Shown: piece after piece, positions 53,789-63,028 of the stretch
Numbering within the stretch: position 1 is the first letter of the stretch
Layout: every line of letters begins with the position of its first letter
From: CAVUDO01 sp963740255
GTDB lineage: Bacteria; Actinomycetota; Actinomycetes; Mycobacteriales; Cryptosporangiaceae
DNA length: 64,000 bases
NCBI GenBank assembly: GCA_963740255.1
Contig: CAVUDO010000002.1
Span: forward strand, 1,240,001 to 1,304,000
Direction: 5' to 3'
The notes under the pieces: generated by a model
The model's input: only the letters and a program-made list of their open reading frames with translations
Told to the model about the DNA's origin: nothing
Databases searched by the model: none
Made by a program: the position numbers and the translations under genes

Positions 53789-54124
53789 TCAGTCGGCGGC
53801 GCCCCGGCGGTACTCCGCAGGCGCGAACAGGACGATCACCGCGAGGTCGTCGGTGACGTCGACGAAGCGGTGCTCCTCGCCCGCCGGGACGTAGACCACC
53901 GATCCGGGACCGACCTCGGCGCTCCCGTCCGGCGTGACGAGGCGGGCCCTGCCCCGGGACACCACGTAGACCTCGTCCTCGGTGTGCGGACGCTGGCCGT
54001 CGGCGCCCCCCGCGGCGATCGAATAGGTGCCGACGGACAGGTCGGGCACGCGCAGGTGCTCGATCCAGACTGTCGGCTCGGCCCCGGGAAGGGTGTAGTC
54101 CCCGGCTCCGTCCAGCACCTGCAC
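53789..54124 (-). CDS. Cupin domain protein
   Basis: 111 residues, a single cupin barrel: motif 1, GADGQRPHTEDEVYVVSRGR; motif 2, GPGSVVYVPAGEEHRFVDVT, with the two His and Glu metal ligands present. Function unknown; it could be a dioxygenase-like enzyme or a small ligand-binding protein. It lies 50 bp downstream of the MFS gene on the same strand and may be co-transcribed. ATG 54124. Confidence 0.88.
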   Translation of the reverse strand: MQVLDGAGDYTLPGAEPTVWIEHLRVPDLSVGTYSIAAGGADGQRPHTEDEVYVVSRGRARLVTPDGSAEVGPGSVVYVPAGEEHRFVDVTDDLAVIVLFAPAEYRRGAAD

Positions 54125-54174
54125 GGCTCCTCCAGGTCACGTCGTGACGATCCAGCCCATCGGCGTCCGCGACG

Positions 54175-55587
54175 CTACCGCGTGGTCGCGGCCTGCTCGC
54201 CGGGCTTCACCCGCCCGGCCAGCACCGCGCCCAGCACGGCCAACGCCACCATCGCCAGGTCGACGGCCGCCACTGCCGGCGAGAGCCCGAACGCCCCGCC
54301 CACGGCAGCCGCGACCAGCACGCCGCCGAACCCGACACAGACCGCACTGGCGAGCACGTCGGCGATCTGCAAAGCGGCACTGTTGCGGCCGCGCTCGGTG
54401 GCCTCGGAGAGGTTGAGCACCAGGACGCCGACCGACGGCATGACCAGACCCATCCCCAGCCCGGCGACCAGCCAGACCAGATAGGAGAGCGCGCCCGGCA
54501 CCGAGGGGAACGCCACCGCCGCCATCACCAGGGCCGCCACGGCGACCAGCGCCATCCCGGTCGCGATCAGCCGTTGCCTCGGCACATCGGGGTGCCGGCC
54601 CTGCCACCAGGCCGCGGACGCCCAGCCGAGGGCGCCCACCGTCAGCGGTAGCCCGGCCGCGGTCGGGCTGTAGCCGTGCACCTCGCTCAAGGTGAGCGGA
54701 ACGAAGGCGTCCACGGCGAAGAACGCGCCGGCGCCGATGCCGCGCAGCGCGATCACCGCCGGCAGGCCACGCCGAGCCCGCACCGTGCCGTCCGGCAGCA
54801 GCACCCGCACCGCCGGGACCAGGGCCGCCACGGCGACCACGGCCAGTCCCAGGGCCAGCAGGTCGTGGCGCTGTCCGGCGTAGAGCAACGTCGAGATCCC
54901 GGCTCCGGCAAGCAGTGCGTACGGCCAGCGGGTGCGACGCTGCCGTCCGACGGGTTGCCTCGGCGGCAGCCGGCGCAGGCCGGGAAGGATCAGCAGCAGT
55001 CCCAGGCCCACCAGCGGCACGATCCCGAGGAACACCCAGCGCCAGGTCAGGTGCTCGGTCAGCGTGCCGGCGACCAGCGGCCCGAGCAGGGACGGCAGCA
55101 CCCACGCCCCCGAGAGCATCCCGAACAACCGGGGGCGCTGGTCCTCGCTGTACGCCTCGCCGATCACCACGTACAGCGCGACGATGACGACTCCGGCGCC
55201 CAGCCCCTGGACGGCCCGACCGGCCACGAACTGCACCATCCCGAACGCCGCGCCACTGACCACGAGGCCGCCCGCGAACACCAGGAGGCCGCCGACCAGC
55301 GGCTTCGTCGGCCCGTCCCGGTCGGAGAGCTCCCCGCCGAGGACCATGCCGAGGACGCTGGTGACCAGGAACGCGATGAAGGGCCAGCCGTAGTAGGCGA
55401 GCCCGTCGAGCGCCTTGACGACCGACGGCAACGCGGTGGCCACCGAGATCGCCTCGAACGCGATCAGGGTGACCACCAGCACGGTGCCCACGGTGGTGGC
55501 ACGCAACGCGCGATCCGGCGGAGGGGGCGTCCCGGACGTCGTGTCCACCGCCGGAACGGACGGCGGAGCGTCGGGACGAACGGTCAT
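54175..55587 (-). CDS. MFS transporter (multidrug/DHA2-like)
   Basis: 470 residues with about 14 hydrophobic segments. MFS motif A after helix 2 (GELSDRDGPTKPLVGGLLVF) and motif C-like GMLSGAWVLPSLLGPLVAG in helix 5 point to a proton antiporter for drugs or metabolites. ATG 55587 (MTVRPDAPPSVPAV). The substrate is unknown. Same strand as etfA, 84 bp from it. Confidence 0.9.
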   Translation of the reverse strand: MTVRPDAPPSVPAVDTTSGTPPPPDRALRATTVGTVLVVTLIAFEAISVATALPSVVKALDGLAYYGWPFIAFLVTSVLGMVLGGELSDRDGPTKPLVGGLLVFAGGLVVSGAAFGMVQFVAGRAVQGLGAGVVIVALYVVIGEAYSEDQRPRLFGMLSGAWVLPSLLGPLVAGTLTEHLTWRWVFLGIVPLVGLGLLLILPGLRRLPPRQPVGRQRRTRWPYALLAGAGISTLLYAGQRHDLLALGLAVVAVAALVPAVRVLLPDGTVRARRGLPAVIALRGIGAGAFFAVDAFVPLTLSEVHGYSPTAAGLPLTVGALGWASAAWWQGRHPDVPRQRLIATGMALVAVAALVMAAVAFPSVPGALSYLVWLVAGLGMGLVMPSVGVLVLNLSEATERGRNSAALQIADVLASAVCVGFGGVLVAAAVGGAFGLSPAVAAVDLAMVALAVLGAVLAGRVKPGEQAATTR

Positions 55588-55671
55588 GCCCCGACGTTAG
55601 GCCGGAGTCCAGCGGGTCACGACACGGTTATCGGGTGATCTCGCTCTCGCGTGCCCACGCGGGGCACTGGG

Positions 55672-56631
55672 TCAGCCCTTGCGCTTCTGGATCTCCTCGG
55701 TGGCCTGCGGGACGACCTGGAACAGGTTGCCGACCACGCCGAAGTCGGCCAGTTCGAAGATGGGCGCCTCGGCGTCCTTGTTCACCGCGACGATCCGCTT
55801 GGAGGTCTGCATGCCGGCCCGGTGCTGGATCGCCCCGGAGATGCCGACCGCGACGTAGAGCTGCGGGGAGACCGTCTTGCCGGTCTGACCGACCTGGAAC
55901 TGGTGCGGGTAGAAGCCGGAGTCGGTCGCCGCGCGGGACGCGCCCACGGCGGCACCGAGCGAGTCGGCCAGCGCCTCGACCGTCGCGAAGTTCTCGGCGC
56001 TGCCGACGCCCCGGCCACCGGAGACGACGATCTGGGCCTCGGTGAGCTCGGGCCGGCTGCCCTTGGCCTCCAGCTTGCGGTCGAGCACCGTGGCCTTGGT
56101 GGCATTCTCCGAGAGGGCCACCTTCACCGCCACCCGCTCACCCGCGCCGGTGCACGGCTCGGCCGGGACCGCGTTGCCGCGCAGCGCGTAGACCGGCGTA
56201 CCGACCTCCACCTTGGACTTCACGATCACCGCACCGGCGAAGATCACCTGGGTGGCCGTGCCGTCGGCGTCCAGCGCCACCACGTCGGTGAGCAACCCGG
56301 ACTCCAGCGCCACGGCGAGGCGTCCCGCGATCTCCTTGCCCTCGGCCGAGGACGCGACCAGCACGGCCGCCGGGCTGGCGTCCTGCACGAGCTGGGCCAG
56401 CACCTCCACCTTCGGCGCGACGAGGTAGGTGTCGAGGTCGTCGGACTCGGCGGCGTAGATCTTCGCCGCGCCGTACTCGGCAAGCTTGTCGGCCAGCGCG
56501 TCTGCGGTGCCGGCCGGGCCGGTGACGACCGCGGACGGCTCGCCCAGCGTGCGGGCAACGGTGAGCAGTTCGTAGGTGACCTTCTTCGGCGCACCGTCGG
56601 CGTGCTCGACCAGCACGAGAACTTCAGCCAT
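55672..56631 (-). CDS. etfA: Electron transfer flavoprotein alpha subunit
   Basis: 319 residues. The C-terminal FAD-binding signature GQTGKTVSPQLYVAVGISGA then IQHRAGMQTSKRIVAVN is complete. With EtfB it passes electrons from acyl-CoA dehydrogenases to the quinone pool. It is 12 bp downstream of etfB. ATG 56631 gives MAEVLVLVEHADGAPKKVTY. Equivalent to fixB of mycobacteria. Confidence 0.96.
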   Translation of the reverse strand: MAEVLVLVEHADGAPKKVTYELLTVARTLGEPSAVVTGPAGTADALADKLAEYGAAKIYAAESDDLDTYLVAPKVEVLAQLVQDASPAAVLVASSAEGKEIAGRLAVALESGLLTDVVALDADGTATQVIFAGAVIVKSKVEVGTPVYALRGNAVPAEPCTGAGERVAVKVALSENATKATVLDRKLEAKGSRPELTEAQIVVSGGRGVGSAENFATVEALADSLGAAVGASRAATDSGFYPHQFQVGQTGKTVSPQLYVAVGISGAIQHRAGMQTSKRIVAVNKDAEAPIFELADFGVVGNLFQVVPQATEEIQKRKG

Positions 56632-56643
56632 GGGGGTGCCTCC

Positions 56644-57423
56644 TCAGACGATCTTCTCGGCGGCGAGGTACTCGACCAGCTTCACGCCGCCGTCGCCCTC
56701 GTCGGTCACCGTGACGCCGGCCTGCTTCGGCGGGCGCGGGGCGAACTCGACCACCGAACTGGTGGCAGCCCCGAGACCCACCTCGCTCGCGTCGATCCCG
56801 AGATCGGCGAGCGTGAGCGTGGTCACCGGCTTGGACTTCGCCTGCATGATCCCCTTGAACGACGGGTAGCGCGGCTCGTTGATCGTGTCCCAGACGCTGA
56901 CGATGGCCGGCGCGGTGGCCCGCACGACCTCGTACCCGTCCTCGGTCTGCCGCTCGATGGTGAGCGTCGAGGCATCCACGTCGAGCTTGCGGGCACCGGT
57001 CAGGGCCGCTACCCCGAGCCGCTGGGCCAGCATCGCCGGCATCGCGGCCACCTGGCCGTCCGTCGACTCTGCACCGCAGAGCACCAGGTCCCACTCCAGC
57101 ATGCCGAGCGCCTTGGCGATCACCTTGGACGTCGTGACCGCGCACGACCCGCGCAGGGCCGGGTCACTGACGTGGACGGCCTTGTCGGGCCCCATCGACA
57201 GCGCCTTGCGGATGGCTTCGGTGGCCTTCTCCGGGCCCATGGTGAGCACGGTGACCTCGCCGCCGTGCGCCTCCCTGAGCTTGAGCGCCTCTTCCAGGGC
57301 GTACTCGTCCATCTCGTTGATGACGAGGTTGGCGGTGTCACGGTCGACGGTGGAGTCCTCGGGTCGCAGCGTCCGTTCGCTACCCGAATCCGGGACCTGC
57401 TTGACCAGTACGACGATGTTCAT
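56644..57423 (-). CDS. etfB: Electron transfer flavoprotein beta subunit
   Basis: 259 residues. MNIVVLVKQVPDSGSERTLR at the N-terminus and VLCGAESTDGQVAAMPAMLA, then VERQTEDGYEV-type beta region; AMP-binding subunit of the ETF heterodimer. Start ATG 57423 with GAGGGG upstream. First gene of the etfBA pair; equivalent to fixA of mycobacteria. Confidence 0.96.
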   Translation of the reverse strand: MNIVVLVKQVPDSGSERTLRPEDSTVDRDTANLVINEMDEYALEEALKLREAHGGEVTVLTMGPEKATEAIRKALSMGPDKAVHVSDPALRGSCAVTTSKVIAKALGMLEWDLVLCGAESTDGQVAAMPAMLAQRLGVAALTGARKLDVDASTLTIERQTEDGYEVVRATAPAIVSVWDTINEPRYPSFKGIMQAKSKPVTTLTLADLGIDASEVGLGAATSSVVEFAPRPPKQAGVTVTDEGDGGVKLVEYLAAEKIV

Positions 57424-57549
57424 GCGCCCCTCACGACCTCCTGCCGGCGTGGTTGGCGCGCGACCGCGAACGGCCCCGGCGCCAACCGGCTCGACCTCGA
57501 TGTTACCCGCTGGTAGCTTTTCGCACCCGCCGAGCCCTGTGGCTCATCT

Positions 57550-57591
57550 CACCATGTGCCCGTCACCATGCGCCCGTCACCATGTGCCCCT
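57550..57591. repeat. Three tandem 14-bp repeats upstream of etfB
   Basis: CACCATGTGCCCGT, CACCATGCGCCCGT and CACCATGTGCCCCT follow each other without gap. They lie about 130 bp before the etfB start, at the end of the Uma2 remnant. Too short and irregular in context to be CRISPR. Confidence 0.75.
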
Positions 57592-57890
57592 CGCCGTGGC
57601 TGCGTCGCCTGTGCGCGACGAACGCCGCCACCACAGGTCCACGGAGGGCCGGGGCACCCGGTGGGTCCGTCGGGTGCTGGGGCTGGCCACCTCGGCGACC
57701 GCCAGCACCGCGGCGGCGTCGAACTGCCGGCCGACGCTGCTCAGCGGCCGCATCGCCACGATGTCGGGGACCATCGCGGTCGCGTCGTCTCCGCACCGCA
57801 CCGCCGCGGCGGTGACGACCAGGGCGCCGGACGGCGGGCGGGCGGCGAGCAGGGTACGGAGCCGGTATGCGCCCGCCCTGCCCGGGGAGG
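57577..57890 (-). pseudogene. Uma2 family (restriction-endonuclease-fold) remnant
   Basis: A stretch reading AMVPDIVAMRPLSSVGRQFD then AAAVLAVAEVASPSTRRTHR resembles the core of Uma2 (DUF820) proteins, which have VPDxxV and EVxSPSTxRxDR. No full-length gene or good start is present and the C-terminal part is unlike the family, so it is read as a decayed fragment. It fills most of the 470-bp gap between etfB and efeB. Confidence 0.55.
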
Positions 57891-57894
57891 GTGG

Positions 57895-59166
57895 TCAGGT
57901 GAAGAGGGCGGCGCCCCAGTGGTCGGTGGGGTTGCGGACGCCGGCCGGGCAGGCGAACAGGCCGCTGGAGACGTGGCGGATGTACTCGTTGAGGACGTCG
58001 TGCCGGGCCAGTGACCGCTGGACGGGCACGAACTGCCGGCGCGGGTCGCGCTGGTAGGCGATGAAGAACAGACCGGCGTCCAGGCGCCCCAGCTGGTCGA
58101 CGCCGTCGGTGAAGTTGTAGCCACGCCGGAGCATCCGGGCGTCGCCGTTCTTCGAAGGGTGCGCGAGCCGGATGTGGGCCACGGCCGGGATCACCGGCTC
58201 GCCGTCGGTGCCCATCGTGGCGAACGCGGGTTGGTCGAACTCGGCGTTGCCGCCCAACGGAGCGCCCTCGCCCTTGTCCCGCCCGATGATCGCCTCCTGT
58301 TCGGCCAGCGACGTACGGTCCCAGGTCTCGATCATCATGCGGATGCGGCGGGTGACCAGGTACGTGCCCCCGACCATCCAGTCCGGGCCGTCGCCGGGCG
58401 CCACCCAGAGGTGGTCACGCAGCAGTGCGGCGTCCTCGGCCTTGAGGTTGTTGGTGCCGTCCTTGAAGCCCATCAGGTTGCGCGGGGTGCTCTGCGCGCG
58501 GCTGGTGGTCGAGGTGCGCCCGAAGCCCAGCTGCGACCAGCGCATCGCGACCCGGCCGAACCCGATCCGGGCAAGGTTGCGGATGGCGTGCACGGCGACC
58601 TGGGGGTCGTTGGCGCAGGCCTGCACGCACAGGTCGCCCCCAGAGATGTCGGGCCGGATCGCGTCGCCCGGGAACGTCGGCAGGGCGGCGAGGGCGGCGG
58701 GCCTGCGGTCGGCGACACCGAACCGGTCGGCACCGGTTCGGTCGCGGAACAGGGTGGGCCCGAAGCCGACCGTGAGGGTGAGCCCGGACGGCGGCAGACC
58801 GAGCGCCTCGCCGGTGTCCTCCGGCGGGGCCTGCGGCGGCCCACCCACCGCGCCGGTGACGCCCGCCTCCTTGCCGGCCGTCATCCGTGCGGCTGCGGCG
58901 GTCCAGTCGCGCAGCAGCGCGACCAGCTCGTCCCGCTCAGTGGTGAGGACGTCGAAGGCGGCGAAATGCAGCCGGTCCTGGGCCGGGGTGACGATGCCGG
59001 CCTGGTGCCCGCCGTGGAACGGGACGGGCGCAGCCGCCGGCGAGGGGTCGGCGGCCGCCCCGTGCCGACCGCCGAACGCCCGGCCCGCGACCGCCCCGAC
59101 ACCTCCGACCACGACGCCCGTCGCGCCCAGTCCCAGCGCAGTGCGCCGATCCATCCGGGCCGTCAC
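57895..59166 (-). CDS. efeB: Dyp-type haem peroxidase EfeB, Tat-exported
   Basis: 423 residues. Twin-arginine signal near the start (RMDRRTALGLGATGVVVGGV), then the Dyp peroxidase fold with the GFKDGTNNL motif (catalytic Asp), proximal His in the C-terminal half, and TRRIRMMIETWDR. It oxidises ferrous iron or takes iron from haem in the EfeUOB system. GTG 59166 overlaps the efeO stop (GTGA); the in-frame Met at 59154 is an alternative. Confidence 0.93.
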   Translation of the reverse strand: MTARMDRRTALGLGATGVVVGGVGAVAGRAFGGRHGAAADPSPAAAPVPFHGGHQAGIVTPAQDRLHFAAFDVLTTERDELVALLRDWTAAAARMTAGKEAGVTGAVGGPPQAPPEDTGEALGLPPSGLTLTVGFGPTLFRDRTGADRFGVADRRPAALAALPTFPGDAIRPDISGGDLCVQACANDPQVAVHAIRNLARIGFGRVAMRWSQLGFGRTSTTSRAQSTPRNLMGFKDGTNNLKAEDAALLRDHLWVAPGDGPDWMVGGTYLVTRRIRMMIETWDRTSLAEQEAIIGRDKGEGAPLGGNAEFDQPAFATMGTDGEPVIPAVAHIRLAHPSKNGDARMLRRGYNFTDGVDQLGRLDAGLFFIAYQRDPRRQFVPVQRSLARHDVLNEYIRHVSSGLFACPAGVRNPTDHWGAALFT

Positions 59167-60290
59167 TTCGCCACGACGGCGGCGACCTTGCTGACCGGCT
59201 CGCCGAGCGCGTTGATCGTGTCGGACAGCTCCTTCAGTTCGGCCGGGGACAGCTCGTTGTGCAGGCGCCAGCCGTCTCCCCTGCGGTGCTTGCCGAGGCT
59301 GGTCTCCGCCGCGGCGAAGGCCGCGTCCAGCGACGTGACCAGGTCAGGGGCGCGCTCCTCCAGCACCGGCCGGAGTGCGGCAACCGCCGCCTTGGAGCCT
59401 TCGAGGTTGGCGGCGAAGTCCCAGAGGTCGGTGTGGGAGTAGCGGTCCTCCTCGCCGGTGATCTTCCCGGTGGCCACCTCGTCGAGCAGTTCCTTCGCGC
59501 CGTTGGCCAGCTGCAGCGGCGAGAGCTTCTCCTTGTCGGCCTTGTCGACGATCAGCTTCACGTCGGCCCTGAGCTTGTCGGCGACCGGGCCGGATCCGCG
59601 GATGTCCCTGGTCTGCCAGAGGTCCTTCTCCAACTTGTGGAAACCCGTGAACTCCTGCCCCGGCTCCAAGCCGTCCTCGCGGCCGTCGATGGCCGGGTCG
59701 AGGTCCCCGAAGATCTCCGCGACCGGCTCGACCCGTTCCCAGTAGGTCCGCGCGACCGGGTACAGCGCCTTCGCCTTCTCGGCGTCGCCGGCCTTGACCG
59801 CCGCGACGAACTCGTCGGTCTTGACGATCAGCGCGGCGGTCTGGCTCCGGACGTAGCGCTGGTAGCTGTCCACGGCAGCGGCCAGTTTCGCGTCGGCGGA
59901 CAACGGCTGCGCCGTGCCGGCGACCTTCAGCGGGCCGCGGACTCCCCGACCGACCATGCCCGGCTTGCAGGCGGTCTCGTAGCTGCCGGCGGTCAGCTCG
60001 ACGGTGAGCGGGCGGGTGTCGCCGGGATCGATGTTGGCCACTTCGCCCATCACGCGGTCGCCCGATGCGTACACGTAGAACTCGGTGACCTTGCTTCCTT
60101 TGTTGGTGACGGCGAATGTCGTCGTCCCGGCGGCAACCTGTGTCCGGGCGACCGCGCACCCGGTGTCGGTGGCGGCCACGGCGACGGCTCCTTGGGCAAC
60201 GGGGTCGCTGGTGCAGGCGGCCGTTCCGGCGACGCCCGCGGCGCCGGTCAGGGTCGCGGCACCGAGAGCGAGAACACGACGGATGCGCAT
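59163..60290 (-). CDS. efeO: Iron uptake protein EfeO
   Basis: 375 residues. Signal peptide with a possible lipid-anchor Cys at 26 (TGAAGVAGTAAC), an N-terminal cupredoxin-like domain, and a C-terminal M75 (imelysin-like) domain with the HxxE motif in TGFHKLEKDLWQ. It binds iron outside the membrane and passes it on. No efeU permease is upstream, where one would expect it; the gene starts its own operon behind an iron-box-like dyad. ATG 60290 with GAGGA upstream. Confidence 0.93.
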   Translation of the reverse strand: MRIRRVLALGAATLTGAAGVAGTAACTSDPVAQGAVAVAATDTGCAVARTQVAAGTTTFAVTNKGSKVTEFYVYASGDRVMGEVANIDPGDTRPLTVELTAGSYETACKPGMVGRGVRGPLKVAGTAQPLSADAKLAAAVDSYQRYVRSQTAALIVKTDEFVAAVKAGDAEKAKALYPVARTYWERVEPVAEIFGDLDPAIDGREDGLEPGQEFTGFHKLEKDLWQTRDIRGSGPVADKLRADVKLIVDKADKEKLSPLQLANGAKELLDEVATGKITGEEDRYSHTDLWDFAANLEGSKAAVAALRPVLEERAPDLVTSLDAAFAAAETSLGKHRRGDGWRLHNELSPAELKELSDTINALGEPVSKVAAVVAK

Positions 60291-60326
60291 GGGGTCCTCA
60301 ACAGACTGGAGGGGAGTTCCTACCCA

Positions 60327-60349
60327 AGTAAGGTAAGGCACACCTTACT
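60327..60349. promoter_or_regulatory. IdeR/DtxR-like iron box upstream of efeO
   Basis: AGTAAGG (60327-60333) and CCTTACT (60343-60349) with a 9-bp spacer. The central 19 bp, TAAGGTAAGGCACACCTTA, resembles the IdeR consensus (TTAGGTTAG, then CTAACCTAA). It lies 37 bp before the efeO start. Repression with iron is inferred. The remaining ~380 bp to the next gene hold nothing else I recognise. Confidence 0.8.
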
Positions 60350-60729
60350 CAGCGCACCAGATACCCCGTCAAGGAAGCGTGCGGGCGACGACGGAACCGG
60401 GCGTGACGCCGAAGCGAGGACGCGTTCTGCACCGGGTCGGGCGCCACCGTTCCTCGCGACGCTGACGCGTTCACCTCGGTGGTCGCGGCCGCGGCCAGCG
60501 CCGTTCCGGGCCGGCGAGCGGGACGATGCGCCGTTCGCCCAACCGGGCCATGGCCGCGAGCGGCCCGACGGCTGCGGCGGTCACCTCCGTGACCTCGCGA
60601 CGGGCCCGCGAACCGGAACCGGGCGGTCAGCATGCCCCGGCGTCAGCGAAGGTGCGGCGACCCGAGAAAATCGGTGCCGCGGCGGCCAGGACGGCCGCGC
60701 TGGCGAGCGGCGGTCTGGAGGAGGAGCCC

Positions 60730-61476
60730 ATGAGCGAACGTGAAGGGCACAGTCTGACGCTGACCGGGGAGCGGACGCTGCCGGGCATCCCGATCGAGAA
60801 CTACTGGTTCCGCCGGCACGAAGCCGCGTACCTCGCGCTGGTGCCGTGGGTGCGCGGAGCCGTCGTCCTCGAAGCCGGTGCGGGCGAGGGGTACGGCGCG
60901 GCAATCCTCGCCGCGCACGCCCAGCGGGTGGTGGCAGTGGACTACGACGAGCCCGCCTGCCGGCACGCCGCCGTGGCGTACCCGGAGGTGGACGTCGTGC
61001 GGGGCAACCTCGCCGGCCTGCCGCTGCCGGGCGGCGCGGTCGATGTGGTGGCGAACCTGCAGGTGATCGAGCACCTGTGGGACCAGCCGGGCTTCGTCGC
61101 CGAATGCGCCCGGGTGCTCCGGCCCGCCGGCACGCTCGTGGTCACCACCCCCAACCGCCTCACCTTCTCCCCCGGTCGGGACACGCCGCTCAACCCGTTC
61201 CACACCCGCGAGCTGTCCGCCGCCGACCTGACCGAGTTGCTCGCACCGCACTTCGACGTCCTCCGGATGTACGGCGTGCGGCACGGCCGCCGACTGCGGC
61301 GCCTGGACCGCCGGCACGGCGGCAGCCTGGTCGACGCCCAGCTCGCCGGTCCGCCCGCCACCTGGCATCCGACGCTGCGGCGCGATGTCACCGGTGTCCG
61401 CGTCGCGGACTTCGAGGTGACCGAGACCGACGTCGACGCCAGTCTCGACCTGGTCGCCGTGGCGACCAGACGGTGA
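60730..61476 (+). CDS. SAM-dependent methyltransferase (next to GH57 gene)
   Basis: 248 residues. SAM motif VVLEAGAGEGYGAAILAAHA, then VDVVANLQVIEHLWDQPGFV and RVLRPAGTLVVTTPNRLTFS. ATG 60730 has GGAGGAGG upstream, so the longer frame from 60526 is rejected. It is followed by the GH57 gene after 7 bp. In mycobacteria the same pair (Rv3030, Rv3031) acts in methylglucose lipopolysaccharide synthesis; that role here is inferred from synteny. Confidence 0.9.
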   Translation: MSEREGHSLTLTGERTLPGIPIENYWFRRHEAAYLALVPWVRGAVVLEAGAGEGYGAAILAAHAQRVVAVDYDEPACRHAAVAYPEVDVVRGNLAGLPLPGGAVDVVANLQVIEHLWDQPGFVAECARVLRPAGTLVVTTPNRLTFSPGRDTPLNPFHTRELSAADLTELLAPHFDVLRMYGVRHGRRLRRLDRRHGGSLVDAQLAGPPATWHPTLRRDVTGVRVADFEVTETDVDASLDLVAVATRR

Positions 61477-61483
61477 CGACCCG

Positions 61484-62980
61484 GTGAGCCGCCCGGTCGG
61501 GACGTTCTGCCTGGTGCTGCACACCCACCTGCCCTGGCTCCCGCACGCCGGCGCCTGGCCGGTCGGCGAGGAGTGGTTCCACCAGGCGTTCGCCGGCTCG
61601 TGGCGGCGGGTGGTCGCCACCCTGGAGGCGCTCGCGGCCGAGGGCCACCGCGACGTGCTCACGCTCGGGGTCACGCCGGTCGTCGCGGCGATGCTGGACG
61701 ACCCCTATCTGCTGCGGGAACTGCACACCTGGCTCGGCACCTGGCGGCTGCGGGCCGAGCTGCTCGCCGGCCGGCCCGAACCGCACCTGCGCGACCTCGC
61801 CCGGCACGAGTTCGGCGAGGCCACGCACGCGCTGGAAGAATTCGAGGCGCACTGGCGGCACGGCGGCACTGCGGTGCTGCGCCCGCTGGTGGAGGCCGGC
61901 GTCGTGGAGCTGCTCGGCGGACCGGCCACCCACCCGTTCCAGCCGCTGCTCGAACCCCGGGTGCAGCGGTTCGCGCTGCGGACCGGGCTCGACGACGCCC
62001 GGCTGCGGTACGGCGCGGCGCCCGCCGGGATCTGGGCGCCGGAGTGCGGCTACGCCCCGGGCATGGAGGCATCCTACGCCGAGGCCGGGGTGACCAGGTT
62101 CGTGGTGGACGGCCCGACGCTGGGCGGCGACACCGCGCTGGCCCATCCGGTCGGCGGCTCCGACGTGCTCGCATTCGGCCGCGACCTGGGTGTGAGCCAG
62201 CGGGTCTGGTCGCCCCGGGACGGCTACCCCGGCGACCCGGCGTACCGGGACTTCCACACCTTCGACCACCCGTCCGGCTTCCGCCCTGCCCGGGTGACCG
62301 GCCACGACGTGCCGCCGGAGGCCAAGGCGCCCTGGGACCGGTCCGCGGCCGTGGCGGCGGCGCAGCGGCACGCCGGGCACTTCGTGGGCATCGTCCGGCG
62401 GCGGCTGGCGGAGGTGGGCGACCGGCTGGGGCGCCCGGGCCTGGTGGTGGCCGCCTTCGACACCGAGCTGTTGGGCCACTGGTGGTACGAGGGCCCGGCG
62501 TGGCTGGACGCGGTGTTGCGGCGGCTTCCCGAGGCCGGCGTGCGGGTGGCGACGTTGCGGGGTGCGGTGGAGGCCGGCTGCGTCGGGCCACCGCGGGAGC
62601 TGCCGGCCGGGTCGTGGGGCGCCGGCAAGGACTGGCGGGTCTGGGACGGCGAACAGGTGGCCGACCTGGCCAAGGACACGCGGCGGGTGCAGGAACGCCT
62701 GCTCGGCCTGGTGGACGCCCACCGCGGTCCGGCCCGGTCGGCCGTACTCGACCAGCTCTGCCGGGAGGCGCTGCTGGTGGCCTCCAGCGACTGGGCGTTC
62801 ATGGTCAGCCGGGACACCGCCGCGGCGTACGGGCGGGACCGCGCCGCGAGCCACGCCGAGCGGTTCGACAAACTCGCCGACCTGGTGGAGGGCGCCCGCA
62901 CCACCGACGCGCAGGCGTACGCCGGCTGGCTGAGGACGGTCGACGGACCGTTCGGCCACCTGGACGCCAGACTGCTCTGA
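61484..62980 (+). CDS. GH57 family glycoside hydrolase (1,4-alpha-glucan branching enzyme type)
   Basis: 498 residues. N-terminal GH57 motif VLHTHLPWLPHAG, nucleophile Glu in GIWAPECGYAPGMEASYAEA, acid/base Asp in VAAFDTELLGHWWYEGP. These match branching enzymes of the GH57 family such as Rv3031, which act on alpha-1,4-glucans or methylglucose polysaccharide. GTG 61484 is 7 bp after the methyltransferase stop, and the ribosome site overlaps that gene. The DUF885 gene follows after 48 bp. Confidence 0.91.
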   Translation: MSRPVGTFCLVLHTHLPWLPHAGAWPVGEEWFHQAFAGSWRRVVATLEALAAEGHRDVLTLGVTPVVAAMLDDPYLLRELHTWLGTWRLRAELLAGRPEPHLRDLARHEFGEATHALEEFEAHWRHGGTAVLRPLVEAGVVELLGGPATHPFQPLLEPRVQRFALRTGLDDARLRYGAAPAGIWAPECGYAPGMEASYAEAGVTRFVVDGPTLGGDTALAHPVGGSDVLAFGRDLGVSQRVWSPRDGYPGDPAYRDFHTFDHPSGFRPARVTGHDVPPEAKAPWDRSAAVAAAQRHAGHFVGIVRRRLAEVGDRLGRPGLVVAAFDTELLGHWWYEGPAWLDAVLRRLPEAGVRVATLRGAVEAGCVGPPRELPAGSWGAGKDWRVWDGEQVADLAKDTRRVQERLLGLVDAHRGPARSAVLDQLCREALLVASSDWAFMVSRDTAAAYGRDRAASHAERFDKLADLVEGARTTDAQAYAGWLRTVDGPFGHLDARLL

Positions 62981-63028
62981 CCCGTCGACCGCGCCGGGAA
63001 GCGTGGCACGCCGCTACCGTGACCGGTC

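Noticed and set aside
57550..57591. Tandem 14-bp repeats as a CRISPR array
   Set aside because: No spacers between the units, and no cas genes in the window.
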